Shown: positions 54,915-64,000 of the stretch, piece after piece
Position numbering within the stretch: position 1 is the first letter of the stretch
How the letters are laid out: each line of letters opens with the position of its first letter
NCBI RefSeq assembly: GCF_002002885.1
Contig: NZ_CP019510.1
Coordinates: forward strand, 1-64,000
Origin: Janthinobacterium sp. LM6
GTDB lineage: Bacteria; Pseudomonadota; Gammaproteobacteria; Burkholderiales; Burkholderiaceae_D
DNA length: 64,000 nt
Direction of reading: 5' to 3'
Position numbers and translations under genes: made by a program
The notes under the pieces: generated by a model
Databases searched by the model: none
Told to the model about the DNA's origin: nothing
Seen by the model: the letters and a program-made list of their open reading frames with translations, nothing else

Positions 54915-56156
54915 TTATCTGGCCGGCTGCGCTGCCTGGCGTCGGGCGGCCATGAGCGATTCCAGCACCAGGCCCGTCATCACGGCCAGGAGCGGCATAG
55001 TGGGCTCACGGTATCGGAAGATCACGTAAAACAGCATGTGAACGCCCGTGTAGCACGCAAGCGCCAGCCAGAGCATGGCGACCTGCCGATTCCTGAGCCC
55101 TGGCATCAGCACAGTCCCCATAGCACCGGCGATCAGGAGCAGGAACTGTATCGCCCACAGCAGACGCACAAGCTTTTCTGCCGACGACTGGTTTCCTTTT
55201 CCCTCATGCAGGGGAGGCGTCCAGAAGTACGCCGCTTTTTTCGCTGCCAATGCCAGGAACGCTGCCGGGTGGGCCTTCGCCCAAGAAATAGCCTCCTGTT
55301 TCAAGGTCTCGGAAGCCTGGACTTCCCCCGTTTTCCGAAGGGCATCCCAGGTGGGGCCGCGTGGTGTTTCCGAGATGGAAATGAACATGCCTGTCGCGGC
55401 GGGATTGTTGCCCAAATACAGATTGAAGCCGCCATTGGTGTTCAAGACAGGGGCGCCTATCACTTGCATGTTCCTGAGCAGCCATGGGCTGGAAACCACC
55501 AGCGCCACGGACAGCGCGAGCATGGCAAGGCTTGCCCGCCGAACCGTCGATGCGGGAGACAGCAGCAACGCCCATGCAAGGACTGCCAGCAGTGACAAGG
55601 CGGCATTGCCCGTCAGTGCCAACAGACCGAAGAGTGCCCCGCACCCGATCGCCACGCTCTTCGAGGGCTGGCGTGCCAATCTCAGCGCACACCACATGAC
55701 ACCCAGCATCAGGGGAATCATCAGGTTTTCCTTCGCCAGATAGATCCCGTAGATGCCGCTTGGCAGATAGAGCGCCCAGGCAGCCGCGGCGATGAGACGC
55801 CCCGACCGGCCTGCACCAGCCTCTTTGGCCACCAGGTAGCACAGCACGATTGCCGCGCCTCCCAGGCACATGTTCACCAGGCGAACCGCCAGGAGGCCGT
55901 CGCCAAAAAGAAAAAAGACAGGCGCGAGTATCAACAGGGGATAGCCCACGTTATACATCGCGCGGTTGCCCATGCTGTCGACGATGCCATTCCCGCCAAG
56001 CAAGTTGAGCGCCATGCTCCTGTAGGCAAGTTCATCGCCTTCCGGCACATGCTGGTAGCCCGCAATCACCGCCGCCCTCAGGGCGAGGCCGATGCCTGCG
56101 ACGATTGCCAGCCACAGCCAATCTCGCTGTTGCTGGGCATCATGCTTGTCATTCAT
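54915..56156 (-). CDS. GT39/ArnT-like membrane glycosyltransferase
   Basis: 413 residues with about 10-11 helices. The first periplasmic loop has the acidic motif PEGDELAYRSMALNLLGG, equivalent to the D-E/DE site of PMT/ArnT GT-C enzymes that transfer sugar from a polyprenyl phosphate donor. Later segments (NTNGGFNLYLGNNPAATGMF) form a long periplasmic loop. It is the last gene of a coupled operon: the SMR gene stop overlaps its ATG by one base. Acceptor unknown; a lipid or protein glycan is plausible. Confidence 0.85.
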   Translation of the reverse strand: MNDKHDAQQQRDWLWLAIVAGIGLALRAAVIAGYQHVPEGDELAYRSMALNLLGGNGIVDSMGNRAMYNVGYPLLILAPVFFLFGDGLLAVRLVNMCLGGAAIVLCYLVAKEAGAGRSGRLIAAAAWALYLPSGIYGIYLAKENLMIPLMLGVMWCALRLARQPSKSVAIGCGALFGLLALTGNAALSLLAVLAWALLLSPASTVRRASLAMLALSVALVVSSPWLLRNMQVIGAPVLNTNGGFNLYLGNNPAATGMFISISETPRGPTWDALRKTGEVQASETLKQEAISWAKAHPAAFLALAAKKAAYFWTPPLHEGKGNQSSAEKLVRLLWAIQFLLLIAGAMGTVLMPGLRNRQVAMLWLALACYTGVHMLFYVIFRYREPTMPLLAVMTGLVLESLMAARRQAAQPAR

Positions 56157-56521
56157 CAACTCCTCCCCACCAAAAACACCCCCGCACAAATCAGCGCCAC
56201 GCCCATCACACGGGGCAGGCTGACCTGTTCTCCCAGCAGGCAGGCGATTGGCAGGGTGAGCACGAATCCCAGGCCTGCCAGAGGATAGGCCTTGCTCACT
56301 TCCCATTGCGACAGCACGCCTAGCCAGGCCACCGCTCCCAGGCCATACAGGAGGAATCCCCCCAGCACATACTTGTCCGTGAGGATATGCATGAGGGTCA
56401 TGAAGGACTTGGGCTGCGCCATCATCGCCTGCACCCCGTCACCGGACATGCCGGTCTTCAATGAAAACTGCGCCATGACGGATAGCGCGATGCTCAGGAT
56501 GGCAATGCAGAACGTGTTCAT
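56156..56521 (-). CDS. SMR/EamA-type small membrane protein (ArnE-like flippase)
   Basis: 121 residues with four helices (FCIAILSIALSVMAQFSLKT; VLGGFLLYGLGAVAWLGVL; AYPLAGLGFVLTLPIACLLG; VMGVALICAGVFLVG), the SMR/EamA half-transporter build. ArnE/ArnF of this size flip undecaprenyl-phosphate-arabinosamine. Its ATG overlaps the stop of the HAD-UbiA gene (ATGA), and its own stop overlaps the glycosyltransferase start, so the three are translated together. A flippase role for a lipid-linked sugar is inferred. Confidence 0.8.
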   Translation of the reverse strand: MNTFCIAILSIALSVMAQFSLKTGMSGDGVQAMMAQPKSFMTLMHILTDKYVLGGFLLYGLGAVAWLGVLSQWEVSKAYPLAGLGFVLTLPIACLLGEQVSLPRVMGVALICAGVFLVGRS

Positions 56522-57969
56522 GGGTAAGTACCCAACACCAGAAAATGCGCCCCCAGCATGACGGCCACCATGGCGCAGACGGTCATGCGGCTGCCGTGGT
56601 CCTTGAGGGCGTAGATCACCGGGTCATCGTGCATTTCACCTCGCGATGTTTTCACCCACAGGCGCGCAAGCCAGTAAATCAATCCCAGGGCAACCAGCCA
56701 CAGCATCTGCGGGGTGCCGTAGCGCCCCTGCGTTTCCGGCGCACTGATGAACAGCCCGAACACCACCACGGCAGAGAGGGCCGCCCCGCCCCCCAGGGGC
56801 CACAACACGGCCAGGTCGCTCACCCGGTAATCCCGTCCACGCGTGGCAGCCTTGCCATTTCCTTCCAGCGTGACCAACTCCGCACAGCGCTTCACGAGGG
56901 CGAGGCTGAGGAACATGAAGACCGAGAAAGCCAGCAACCAGGAACTGGTGGTAGTACCAATGGCAACGGAACCGGCCAGGATGCGCAAGGTATACAGCAG
57001 TGACAGCATGAGCACGTCAATCAGCACGTATTCCTTGAGCACCCAGCTATACGCGCTGGTCAGCACGAGGTAAAGCAGGAGCATCAGGAGGAAGGCATTC
57101 GACACGGACCAGGCCAGAACGAGGGCCAGGAGCAGGGCCCCCGCAGCCACGACCAGGCCCTTCAGAATCGGCAGGCGGCCACTGGCAAAAGGGCGAAGCC
57201 GCTTGCGGGGGTGCGCCCTGTCGCTTTCCAGGTCCCACAGGTCGTTGACCATGTAGGTGGCGGAGGCGGCCAAGGAGAACGCCATGAAGGCCACGGCCAT
57301 GGTGCTCATCTTGCCCAGGTCGAGGAAGGAGAATGCCGTCAGCAGGGGCACGAACAGCAGCAGATTCTTTAACCACTGGTGGACACGCAGGGCTTTCATC
57401 CACACGCCAGGCCCGCCGCTCTCGTCCGGAAATTCGCGTTCGACCGGGACGTGCCGCCGCACGGTTTGGCCCGTACGCCAGGCGACATCCACCAGCACCG
57501 CCGCCTCGGCGGCTTGCCAGATGGGGATATCTGCCTTGCTGTCGCCGGCATAGACAAAGCATGGCCCGACCTGCTCCCGGATCGCTTGCAGCTTGGCCTT
57601 GCCCTTGAGGTTGCAACCGGCCTGCGTCGCCAGCACCTTGTCGAACAGACCCAGGTGCCCGGCCACGTTGCGGGCAATCGAATGGTGGGCCGCCGTCGCC
57701 AGGACAATCATGCGGCCCTTGCGCTTTTCCTCGCGCAGGTAGTCCAGCAGGGACTCGCGGTAAGGGAGGTGCTCACCCAAGATGCCGGCATGCGCCGCAA
57801 TGGCTTCCTTGAAGCCCGCCCGCCCTCGCATGAGCCAGAACGGCAGGCGGAGCAAATTGAGCGGGGATTGCTGCACCGCCTTGATGACGGATTCCAGCAG
57901 GGTATCGGTTGGCGTCAGCGTTCCGTCAAGATCGACAACCAGGGGCGCTTTGGTCGAAATAGCCACCAT
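56518..57969 (-). CDS. HAD phosphatase fused to UbiA-family prenyltransferase
   Basis: 483 residues. Residues about 1-200 are a HAD-family phosphatase (nucleophile motif VVDLDGTLTPTDTLLES, motif FVYAGDSKADIPIWQAAEAA). Residues about 210-483 are a UbiA-type membrane prenyltransferase with the Asp-rich site NDLWDLESDRAHPRKRLRPF and eight to nine helices. The architecture recalls DPPR synthase (UbiA) plus its phosphatase in decaprenyl-phosphoryl-arabinose synthesis, here in one chain. GGGAG lies just before the ATG at 57969. It is the first gene of a coupled three-gene operon. Confidence 0.87.
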   Translation of the reverse strand: MVAISTKAPLVVDLDGTLTPTDTLLESVIKAVQQSPLNLLRLPFWLMRGRAGFKEAIAAHAGILGEHLPYRESLLDYLREEKRKGRMIVLATAAHHSIARNVAGHLGLFDKVLATQAGCNLKGKAKLQAIREQVGPCFVYAGDSKADIPIWQAAEAAVLVDVAWRTGQTVRRHVPVEREFPDESGGPGVWMKALRVHQWLKNLLLFVPLLTAFSFLDLGKMSTMAVAFMAFSLAASATYMVNDLWDLESDRAHPRKRLRPFASGRLPILKGLVVAAGALLLALVLAWSVSNAFLLMLLLYLVLTSAYSWVLKEYVLIDVLMLSLLYTLRILAGSVAIGTTTSSWLLAFSVFMFLSLALVKRCAELVTLEGNGKAATRGRDYRVSDLAVLWPLGGGAALSAVVVFGLFISAPETQGRYGTPQMLWLVALGLIYWLARLWVKTSRGEMHDDPVIYALKDHGSRMTVCAMVAVMLGAHFLVLGTYP

Positions 57970-58132
57970 TTTCTCCCGATTCTGGTGTGGCATGGCAGAT
58001 GGAGTGCTGAGAGCAGTGATTAAATTATAGGGGGAGTCATGATGGCGATGACCAACATATATCAAGGAAGAGAGCGGTTATCTGCTTGAGCTGAACGCCC
58101 GTAGCACCTAAAAGACACCCGTAACAACAAAT

Positions 58133-58169
58133 AAAAAACGCCTCGCAAATCAAGGATGTGCGAGGCGTT
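58133..58169 (-). terminator. Intrinsic terminator of ssb
   Basis: Stem AACGCCTCGCA (58137-58147) / TGCGAGGCGTT (58159-58169), with an A-run at 58133-58138 that becomes the T-run on the minus strand. It ends ssb 26 bases after its stop. Confidence 0.9.
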
Positions 58170-58194
58170 ATGCAGCAATGAGCCGTAGTGCGTC

Positions 58195-58704
58195 TTAGAA
58201 CGGAATATCGTCATCCATATCCGAGAAGTTCGGTGCCGGCTTCGGTGCCGGACGTGGCGCCGGGGCTGGTGCCGGACGCGGGGCCGGTGCCTGGCGCGGG
58301 GCCGGGGCTTCGTAGCCGCCGCCACCGCCGTAGCTGTCATCGCCACCGCCGGCGTCGCCGCCCATGCCGGAACGGCCGCCCAGCATTTGCATCTGTTCCG
58401 CGATGATGTCGGTTGCGTACTTCTCGACGCCGTCCTTGTCCGTGTATTTACGGGTTTGCAGGCGGCCTTCGACGTAGACGGACGAACCTTTTTTCAGGTA
58501 TTGGCCGACGATTTCCGCCAGGCGGCCGAAGAACGAGATACGGTGCCACTCTGTCAATTCTTTTTGTTCGCCCGTGTTGCGGTCCTTCGATTTGTACGAA
58601 GTGGCCACGGCGATGTTGGCGATCGCGTCGCCGCTAGGCATGTAGCGGATTTCCGGGTCACGGCCCAGATTGCCGACGATGATGACTTTGTTGACTGATG
58701 CCAT
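58195..58704 (-). CDS. ssb: Single-stranded DNA-binding protein
   Basis: 169 residues: OB-fold N-terminal domain ([59 protein letters not shown]), a glycine then alanine/proline-rich linker, and the acidic tip DMDDDIPF that recruits partner proteins. It coats ssDNA in replication and repair. Divergent from uvrA, with a shared spacer holding a LexA box, as in E. coli. Confidence 0.97.
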   Translation of the reverse strand: MASVNKVIIVGNLGRDPEIRYMPSGDAIANIAVATSYKSKDRNTGEQKELTEWHRISFFGRLAEIVGQYLKKGSSVYVEGRLQTRKYTDKDGVEKYATDIIAEQMQMLGGRSGMGGDAGGGDDSYGGGGGYEAPAPRQAPAPRPAPAPAPRPAPKPAPNFSDMDDDIPF

Positions 58705-59085
58705 GAATAACTCCTGATGAACTGCAGCGGGAGCCGGTGTCCCGCGCGTTAGTTTAGTGTGCTAAACGAGGATTATAAGCGACCACGCGGCGCAAAGCAC
58801 CCGCTTTCTGGCGGACGCCCTCTCCCGTGCGGCAGCACGTTTTTTTCACGGCAGGTGAAAACAAGAAACTTGAATACTGGTATTATATACAGTGTTTAAA
58901 CGTCTGCACGCATCTGTATCAAACTTTGTCAGGGCACGTTCGCCTGGCGGCGCAATCCGCCCGTGGCTGCCTCAGGCATGCAGAGCAAAACCCGGCTATA
59001 GTAACAGGTTGACCCGTTGTGGCCTTTCATCCGCACCCTGGCCCGATGCGCCGGCCGCACCACTCACTGAAAGCAAGGCAATCAC
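58705..59085. other. ssb-uvrA divergent regulatory spacer
   Basis: 381 bases with no gene. It contains the LexA box at 58877-58892 and presumably both promoters. A TTGAAT (58870-58875) immediately before the LexA box may be the -35 element of the uvrA promoter, with an AT-rich -10 region following, but the spacing is long. Confidence 0.6.
58877..58892. promoter_or_regulatory. LexA (SOS) box
   Basis: CTGGTATTATATACAG fits the CTGT-N8-ACAG LexA consensus except for one base in the left half, with the AT-rich centre expected. It lies 193 bases from the uvrA start and 172 from ssb, so either or both genes may be SOS-induced. Confidence 0.8.
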
Positions 59086-61935
59086 ATGGAACAGATCCGC
59101 ATTCGCGGCGCTCGCACGCATAACCTCAAGAATATCAATCTCGATTTGCCGCGCAATAAGCTGATCGTGATTACCGGCTTGTCCGGCTCCGGCAAGTCTT
59201 CGCTGGCCTTCGACACCCTGTACGCGGAAGGCCAGCGCCGCTATGTCGAGTCGCTGTCGGCGTATGCGCGCCAGTTCCTGCAGCTGATGGAAAAACCGGA
59301 TGTCGACCTGATCGAGGGATTATCTCCCGCCATCTCCATCGAACAGAAGGCAACGTCGCACAACCCGCGCTCGACGGTGGGCACCGTGACGGAAATCCAC
59401 GATTATTTGCGCCTGCTGTATGCGCGCGTCGGCACGCCCTACTGCCCCGACCACCCGGAAAACGCGCTGGCCGCCCAGTCCGTCTCGCAAATGGTCGACG
59501 CCGTGCTGGCCATGCCGGAAGACACCAAGCTGATGATCCTGGCGCCCGTCGTCGCCAACCGCAAGGGCGAACACGTCGACCTGTTCGAGCAGATGCAGGC
59601 GCAAGGCTTCGTGCGTTTTCGCGTGCAGAGCGGCACGCATGCAGCGAAAATCTATGAAGTTGATGACCTCCCGAAATTAAAGAAAACGGAAAAGCACACG
59701 ATCGACGTCGTCATCGACCGCGTCAAGGTGAACCAGGACATCAAGCAACGCCTGGCAGAAAGTTTCGAGACGGCCCTGCGCCTGGCCGACGGCCGCGCCA
59801 TTGCCTATGAAATGGATACCGCCCAGGAACATGTGTACTCGAACAAGTTCGCCTGCAATGTGTGCGGTTATTCCCTGCAGGAACTGGAACCGCGGCTGTT
59901 CTCGTTCAACAACCCCATGGGCGCCTGCCCCGAATGCGACGGCCTGGGACACATTGAATTCTTTGACCCGAAACGCATCGTCGCGTTCCCGAACCTGTCG
60001 CTGGCCTCGGGCGCCGTCAAGGGCTGGGATCGCCGCAACCAGTTTTACTTCCAGATGCTGTCGAACCTGGCCGCGTATTACGAGTTCGACCTGGACATGC
60101 CGTTCGAACAGCTGGCACTGAATGCCCAGCAAGCCGTGCTGTACGGTTCCGGCAAGCAAGTGATTCCGTTTACCTATGTCAACGAACGGGGCCGCACCGT
60201 CATCAAGGAACACACGTTCGAAGGCGTGGTCAACAATCTGCAGCGCCGCTACCGGGAAACGGACTCGATGGCCGTCAAGGAAGAGCTGGCCAAGTTCATC
60301 AATGAAAAATGCTGCCCCTCATGCGATGGCGCGCGCCTGCGCGTGGAAGCGCGCTTCGTCAAGGTCGGCACGGGCAAGCAGCAGCGGGCCATCTATGAAG
60401 TGGCGGAAAAACCGCTGCGCGAGACGCTGGAATTCTTTGAAAAGCTGAAACTGACGGGCGCCAAGAAAGAGATCGCCGACCGCGTGGTCAAGGAAATCAT
60501 TTCTCGCCTGAAATTCCTCAACAATGTGGGCCTCGATTACCTGTCGCTGGACCGCAGCGCCGACACGCTGTCCGGCGGCGAAGCACAACGCATCCGCCTG
60601 GCGTCGCAGATCGGCTCCGGTTTGACGGGCGTCATGTATGTGCTCGATGAACCGTCGATCGGCTTGCATCAGCGCGATAATGACCGCTTGATCGAAACCT
60701 TAAAACACTTGCGCGACATCGGCAACAGCGTGCTGGTGGTCGAGCATGACGAAGACGCCATCCGCACGGCCGACTATATCGTCGACATGGGCATCGGCGC
60801 GGGCGTGCACGGCGGCGAAATCATCGCCGAAGGCACCCTGCCCGAGATCTTGAAGAACAAGAAATCGCTGACGGCGCAGTACCTGAACGGCAAGCTGAAA
60901 ATCGCCGTGCCGGCCAAGCGCCACGCCAGCAATCCCGAAAAGCAGTTGCTCATTACTGGCGCAACGGGCAACAACCTGAAAAAGGTTTCGCTGAGCTTGC
61001 CGGTGGGCTTGATGACGTGCGTCACGGGCGTGTCCGGCTCGGGCAAGTCGTCGCTCGTCAACGATACCTTGTATCCGGCCCTGTCGCGCCATTTGTATGG
61101 TTCGCAGACGGAACCGGCGCCGCACGACTCGATCAGCGGCCTGGAACACTTCGACAAGGTCATTTCCGTCGACCAGGCGCCGATCGGCCGCACGCCGCGC
61201 TCGAATCCCGCCACGTATACGGGCTTGTTTACGCCGATCCGCGACCTGTTCTCCACCGTGCCGACGGCCAAGGAACGCGGCTACAGCGCGGGACGCTTCT
61301 CGTTCAACGTGAAGGGCGGACGCTGCGAAGCGTGCCAGGGCGATGGCGTGATCAAGGTCGAGATGCATTTCTTGCCCGACGTCTACGTGCCATGCGATGT
61401 GTGCCACGGCAAGCGCTACAACCGCGAAACGCTGGAAGTGCAATACAAGGGCAAGAACATCACGGAAGTGCTGGGCATGACGGTGGAAGAGGCGCATGAA
61501 TTCTTCAAGCCGGTCCCCTTGATCGCGCGCAAGCTGCAAACCCTGCTCGACGTGGGCCTCGGCTACATCAAGCTGGGGCAAAGCGCCACCACCCTGTCCG
61601 GCGGCGAGGCGCAGCGCGTGAAACTGTCGCTGGAACTGTCCAAGCGCGACACGGGCCGCACCCTGTACATCCTCGATGAACCGACGACGGGCTTGCACTT
61701 CCACGACATCGACTTGCTGCTGAAAGTCATCCACCGCCTGCGCGACCAGGGCAACACCCTCGTCATCATCGAGCACAACCTGGACGTCATCAAGACGGCC
61801 GACTGGATCGTCGACCTGGGCCCCGAAGGGGGCGCCGGCGGCGGACAGATCATCGCCACGGGCACGCCGGAAGACGTGGCCCTGAATCCGGCCAGCGTGA
61901 CGGGTAAATACCTGGGGCCGCTGCTCAAGCAGTAA
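59086..61935 (+). CDS. uvrA: Excinuclease ABC subunit A
   Basis: 949 residues, the damage-recognition ATPase of nucleotide excision repair. Two ABC modules are complete: Walker [20 protein letters not shown] and signature [12 protein letters not shown]; then [16 protein letters not shown] and [12 protein letters not shown] with Walker [14 protein letters not shown]. Two four-cysteine zinc modules are present (CNVCGY...CPECDG and CEACQG...CDVCHG). Length is standard. LexA box upstream; a strong hairpin terminator follows. Confidence 0.98.
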   Translation: MEQIRIRGARTHNLKNINLDLPRNKLIVITGLSGSGKSSLAFDTLYAEGQRRYVESLSAYARQFLQLMEKPDVDLIEGLSPAISIEQKATSHNPRSTVGTVTEIHDYLRLLYARVGTPYCPDHPENALAAQSVSQMVDAVLAMPEDTKLMILAPVVANRKGEHVDLFEQMQAQGFVRFRVQSGTHAAKIYEVDDLPKLKKTEKHTIDVVIDRVKVNQDIKQRLAESFETALRLADGRAIAYEMDTAQEHVYSNKFACNVCGYSLQELEPRLFSFNNPMGACPECDGLGHIEFFDPKRIVAFPNLSLASGAVKGWDRRNQFYFQMLSNLAAYYEFDLDMPFEQLALNAQQAVLYGSGKQVIPFTYVNERGRTVIKEHTFEGVVNNLQRRYRETDSMAVKEELAKFINEKCCPSCDGARLRVEARFVKVGTGKQQRAIYEVAEKPLRETLEFFEKLKLTGAKKEIADRVVKEIISRLKFLNNVGLDYLSLDRSADTLSGGEAQRIRLASQIGSGLTGVMYVLDEPSIGLHQRDNDRLIETLKHLRDIGNSVLVVEHDEDAIRTADYIVDMGIGAGVHGGEIIAEGTLPEILKNKKSLTAQYLNGKLKIAVPAKRHASNPEKQLLITGATGNNLKKVSLSLPVGLMTCVTGVSGSGKSSLVNDTLYPALSRHLYGSQTEPAPHDSISGLEHFDKVISVDQAPIGRTPRSNPATYTGLFTPIRDLFSTVPTAKERGYSAGRFSFNVKGGRCEACQGDGVIKVEMHFLPDVYVPCDVCHGKRYNRETLEVQYKGKNITEVLGMTVEEAHEFFKPVPLIARKLQTLLDVGLGYIKLGQSATTLSGGEAQRVKLSLELSKRDTGRTLYILDEPTTGLHFHDIDLLLKVIHRLRDQGNTLVIIEHNLDVIKTADWIVDLGPEGGAGGGQIIATGTPEDVALNPASVTGKYLGPLLKQ

Positions 61936-61950
61936 TGACGCCAGCGCAAT

Positions 61951-61997
61951 AAAAAACGGCGCGGATTGCTCATGCAATCCGCGCCGTTTCTCTTTTT
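61951..61997. terminator. Bidirectional terminator between uvrA and pckG
   Basis: A perfect stem with 16-base arms (61954-61969 / 61974-61989) and TCAT loop. T-rich sequence follows on the plus side (TCTCTTTTT), and an A-run at 61951-61956 serves the minus strand, so it can end both convergent genes. Confidence 0.9.
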
Positions 61998-62006
61998 GCT
62001 AGCACC

Positions 62007-62057
62007 CCAGTCATTGCCGGCGTGTCATTTATCGCACGCCAGTCTTTGCCGGCGTGT
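62007..62057. repeat. Short tandem-like direct repeat
   Basis: CCAGTCATTGCCGGCGTGT (62007-62025) recurs as CCAGTCTTTGCCGGCGTGT (62039-62057), one mismatch, 32-base period, in the 3' flank of pckG. No function is suggested. Confidence 0.6.
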
Positions 62058-62119
62058 TTCTCCCCCCCACTACAACTCTTAACACCTGACAAGCTTGTCA
62101 GGCGCCGCTTTACGCTCAC

Positions 62120-63991
62120 TTACGCACTCAGCCGCTTTTCCAGCGCCGCCTTGTGACCTGCCAATTCCTGCGGCAGATGATACGCGAGTTTTTCAAACAA
62201 CTCCGTATGCAATTTCAATTCTTCCACCCACGCGGCCTTGTCGATCGAGGTGATGGTGTCGAACTGTTCTTGCGTGAATGGCAAGCCATCCCAGTTCAGG
62301 TCGCCATACTGCGGCGTCGTGCCGAACAGGTTTTCCACGCCGCCCGCCTTGCCTTCGATACGCTCCAGCATCCACTTGAGCACGCGCATGTTGTCGCCAA
62401 AGCCAGGCCAGACGAATTTGCCAGCCTCGTCCGTACGGAACCAGTTGACGCAATAGATCTTCGGCAGGGCAGCCGGGTTGACCTTGCCCACCTTGACGCC
62501 CATGTCCAGCCAGTGCTGGAAGTAATCGCTCATGTTATAGCCGATAAACGGCAACATGGCAAATGGATCGCGGCGCACGACGCCCATCTGGCCCACGGCA
62601 GCGGCCGTCGTTTCCGAGCCCATGGTGGCAGCCATGTAGACGCCTTCGACCCAGTTGCGCGCTTCGGTGACCAGCGGCACGGTGGTCGAGCGGCGGCCGC
62701 CAAAGATGAAAGCCGAGATCGGCACGCCGGCCGGATCGTCCCAGGCTGCGTCGATCACGGGGTTTTGCGTTGCCGCAACCGTGAAGCGCGCGTTCGGATG
62801 CGCCGCCTTGGTGCCGGACGCCGGCGTCCAGTCCTTGCCCTGCCAGTCGATCAGGTGGCTTGGTGCTTCTTTCGTCAAGCCTTCCCACCAGACGTCGCCG
62901 TCGTCCGTCAGCGCCACATTGGTGAAGATCGTGTTGTCGCGCATGGACGCCATGCAGTTGTAATTGGTTTTTTCGTTGGTGCCCGGCGCCACGCCAAAAT
63001 AACCGGCTTCCGGGTTGATGGCGTACAAACGGCCGTCGGCGCCCGGCTTGATCCAGGCGATATCGTCGCCGATGGTCGTCACTTTCCAGCCGTTAAAACT
63101 TGCTGGCGGGATCAGCATGGCGAAGTTGGTCTTGCCGCAAGCGGACGGGAACGCTGCCGCGACGTAATGCTTCTTGCCTTCCGGCGATTCCACGCCGAGG
63201 ATCAGCATGTGTTCGGCCAGCCAGCCCGGGTTGTTGTCCGATGCTTGCGCTTCCTGGTAGCCCATGTTCGAGGCGATGCGCAGGGCGAAACATTTCTTGC
63301 CCAGCAAGGCGTTGCCGCCGTAGCCCGAACCGAAAGACCAGATTTCGCGCGTTTCCGGGAAATGCACGATATATTTGGTGCTGTTGCACGGCCATTTCAC
63401 GTCGGCCTGGCCGGTGGCCAGCGGCGCGCCCACGCTGTGCACGCACGGCACGAATTCGCCATCGGTGCCCAGCACGTCGTACACGGCACGGCCCATGCGG
63501 GTCATGATCTTCATGTTGACGGCGACATATGGCGAATCGGACAGTTCCACGCCGATGTGCGCGATCGGCGAGCCCAGCGGGCCCATCGAGAAGGGCACGA
63601 CGTACATGGTGCGGCCGCGCATGCAGCCATCGAACAGGCCGTTCAGGGTGCGGCGCATTTCGCCGGGCTCGGTCCAGTTATTCGTCGGGCCTGCCGCTTC
63701 TTTTGTTGCCGAGCAGATATACGTGCGGTCTTCGACGCGGGCCACATCGCTCGGATCGGAGCAGGCCAGGTAGGAATTCGGACGCTTTTCGGCGTTCAGT
63801 TTTTTCATGGTGCCGCTGGCAACCATTTCAGCGCACAGGCGCTCGTACTCTTCTTGCGAGCCATCGCACCAGTAGATGCGGTCCGGCTTGGTCAGCGCGG
63901 CAATGTCGGCCACCCAGTTGATCAGTTTCTGTTGTTTAATATAAGCTGGGACATTGAGTGCGGCGACGCCACCCATGACGGGCTGATTCAT
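62120..63991 (-). CDS. pckG: Phosphoenolpyruvate carboxykinase (GTP)
   Basis: Converts oxaloacetate and GTP to PEP, the entry to gluconeogenesis. 623 residues, the GTP-dependent type: substrate segment [21 protein letters not shown]-loop [16 protein letters not shown] with the catalytic cysteine, metal/kinase motif [12 protein letters not shown], and [22 protein letters not shown] lies six bases before the ATG. Complete within the window. It would allow growth on C4-dicarboxylates imported by the dct-like module, a pathway link rather than an operon. Confidence 0.98.
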   Translation of the reverse strand: MNQPVMGGVAALNVPAYIKQQKLINWVADIAALTKPDRIYWCDGSQEEYERLCAEMVASGTMKKLNAEKRPNSYLACSDPSDVARVEDRTYICSATKEAAGPTNNWTEPGEMRRTLNGLFDGCMRGRTMYVVPFSMGPLGSPIAHIGVELSDSPYVAVNMKIMTRMGRAVYDVLGTDGEFVPCVHSVGAPLATGQADVKWPCNSTKYIVHFPETREIWSFGSGYGGNALLGKKCFALRIASNMGYQEAQASDNNPGWLAEHMLILGVESPEGKKHYVAAAFPSACGKTNFAMLIPPASFNGWKVTTIGDDIAWIKPGADGRLYAINPEAGYFGVAPGTNEKTNYNCMASMRDNTIFTNVALTDDGDVWWEGLTKEAPSHLIDWQGKDWTPASGTKAAHPNARFTVAATQNPVIDAAWDDPAGVPISAFIFGGRRSTTVPLVTEARNWVEGVYMAATMGSETTAAAVGQMGVVRRDPFAMLPFIGYNMSDYFQHWLDMGVKVGKVNPAALPKIYCVNWFRTDEAGKFVWPGFGDNMRVLKWMLERIEGKAGGVENLFGTTPQYGDLNWDGLPFTQEQFDTITSIDKAAWVEELKLHTELFEKLAYHLPQELAGHKAALEKRLSA

Positions 63992-64000
63992 ATTACCTCC

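Overview
The window is a piece of a high-GC betaproteobacterial chromosome that starts at the replication origin. The order rpmH (start only, minus strand), an oriC-like spacer, dnaA, dnaN, gyrB is the classical origin block. Protein sequences, chemoreceptors ending in EWEEF, and GGGGTC-type palindromes point to Oxalobacteraceae, most likely Janthinobacterium or a close relative. That placement is inferred from family resemblance and was not computed.

Layout. 1-6021: origin and core replication genes, with two GGGGTC palindromes between dnaN and gyrB and a terminator after gyrB. 6047-21258: accessory regulators and transporters (MarR-GNAT fusion, diguanylate cyclase, AI-2E family exporter, a chemoreceptor, a secreted MORN-repeat protein, DMT transporter/AraC pair, MarC, DinB, and a serine hydrolase/MFS operon facing a LysR gene). 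21466-26826: a second chemoreceptor and a large SF1 helicase, closed by an inverted-repeat element. 26817-30688: a two-component system facing a periplasmic GlcG-like protein and 5-hydroxyisourate hydrolase, followed by a YfcG-like GST; this resembles the E. coli HprRS/hiuH oxidative-stress arrangement. 30889-36200: lipoprotein, Cache-type chemoreceptor, small hypotheticals, AraC regulator and folE. 36275-39782: nudC and a Fur-box-preceded TonB siderophore receptor. 39968-46017: a C4-dicarboxylate module (symporter with a candidate sigma-54 promoter, porin, DctB-like kinase, DctD-like enhancer-binding protein). 46018-53180: phosphoesterase, outer-membrane protein, GNAT, and an ABC ATPase with a permease/M1-aminopeptidase fusion. 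53204-54399: an AT-rich island holding a double-glycine-leader, bacteriocin-like peptide gene with a downstream small membrane protein. 54400-57969: PliG-like lysozyme inhibitor, then a three-gene translationally coupled operon (HAD-UbiA fusion, SMR-type protein, GT39-type membrane glycosyltransferase) that looks like a polyprenyl-phosphate-sugar pathway. 58195-61989: divergent ssb/uvrA sharing a LexA-box spacer. 62120-64000: GTP-dependent PEP carboxykinase.

The most interesting candidates are the unmodified-bacteriocin-like peptide and its putative immunity protein (53204-53970), the lipid-linked sugar operon (54915-57969), and a dispersed family of roughly 110-135 bp intergenic inverted repeats seen three times (184-294, 26691-26826, 42528-42647). 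No tRNA, rRNA, CRISPR array or transposase gene was recognised.
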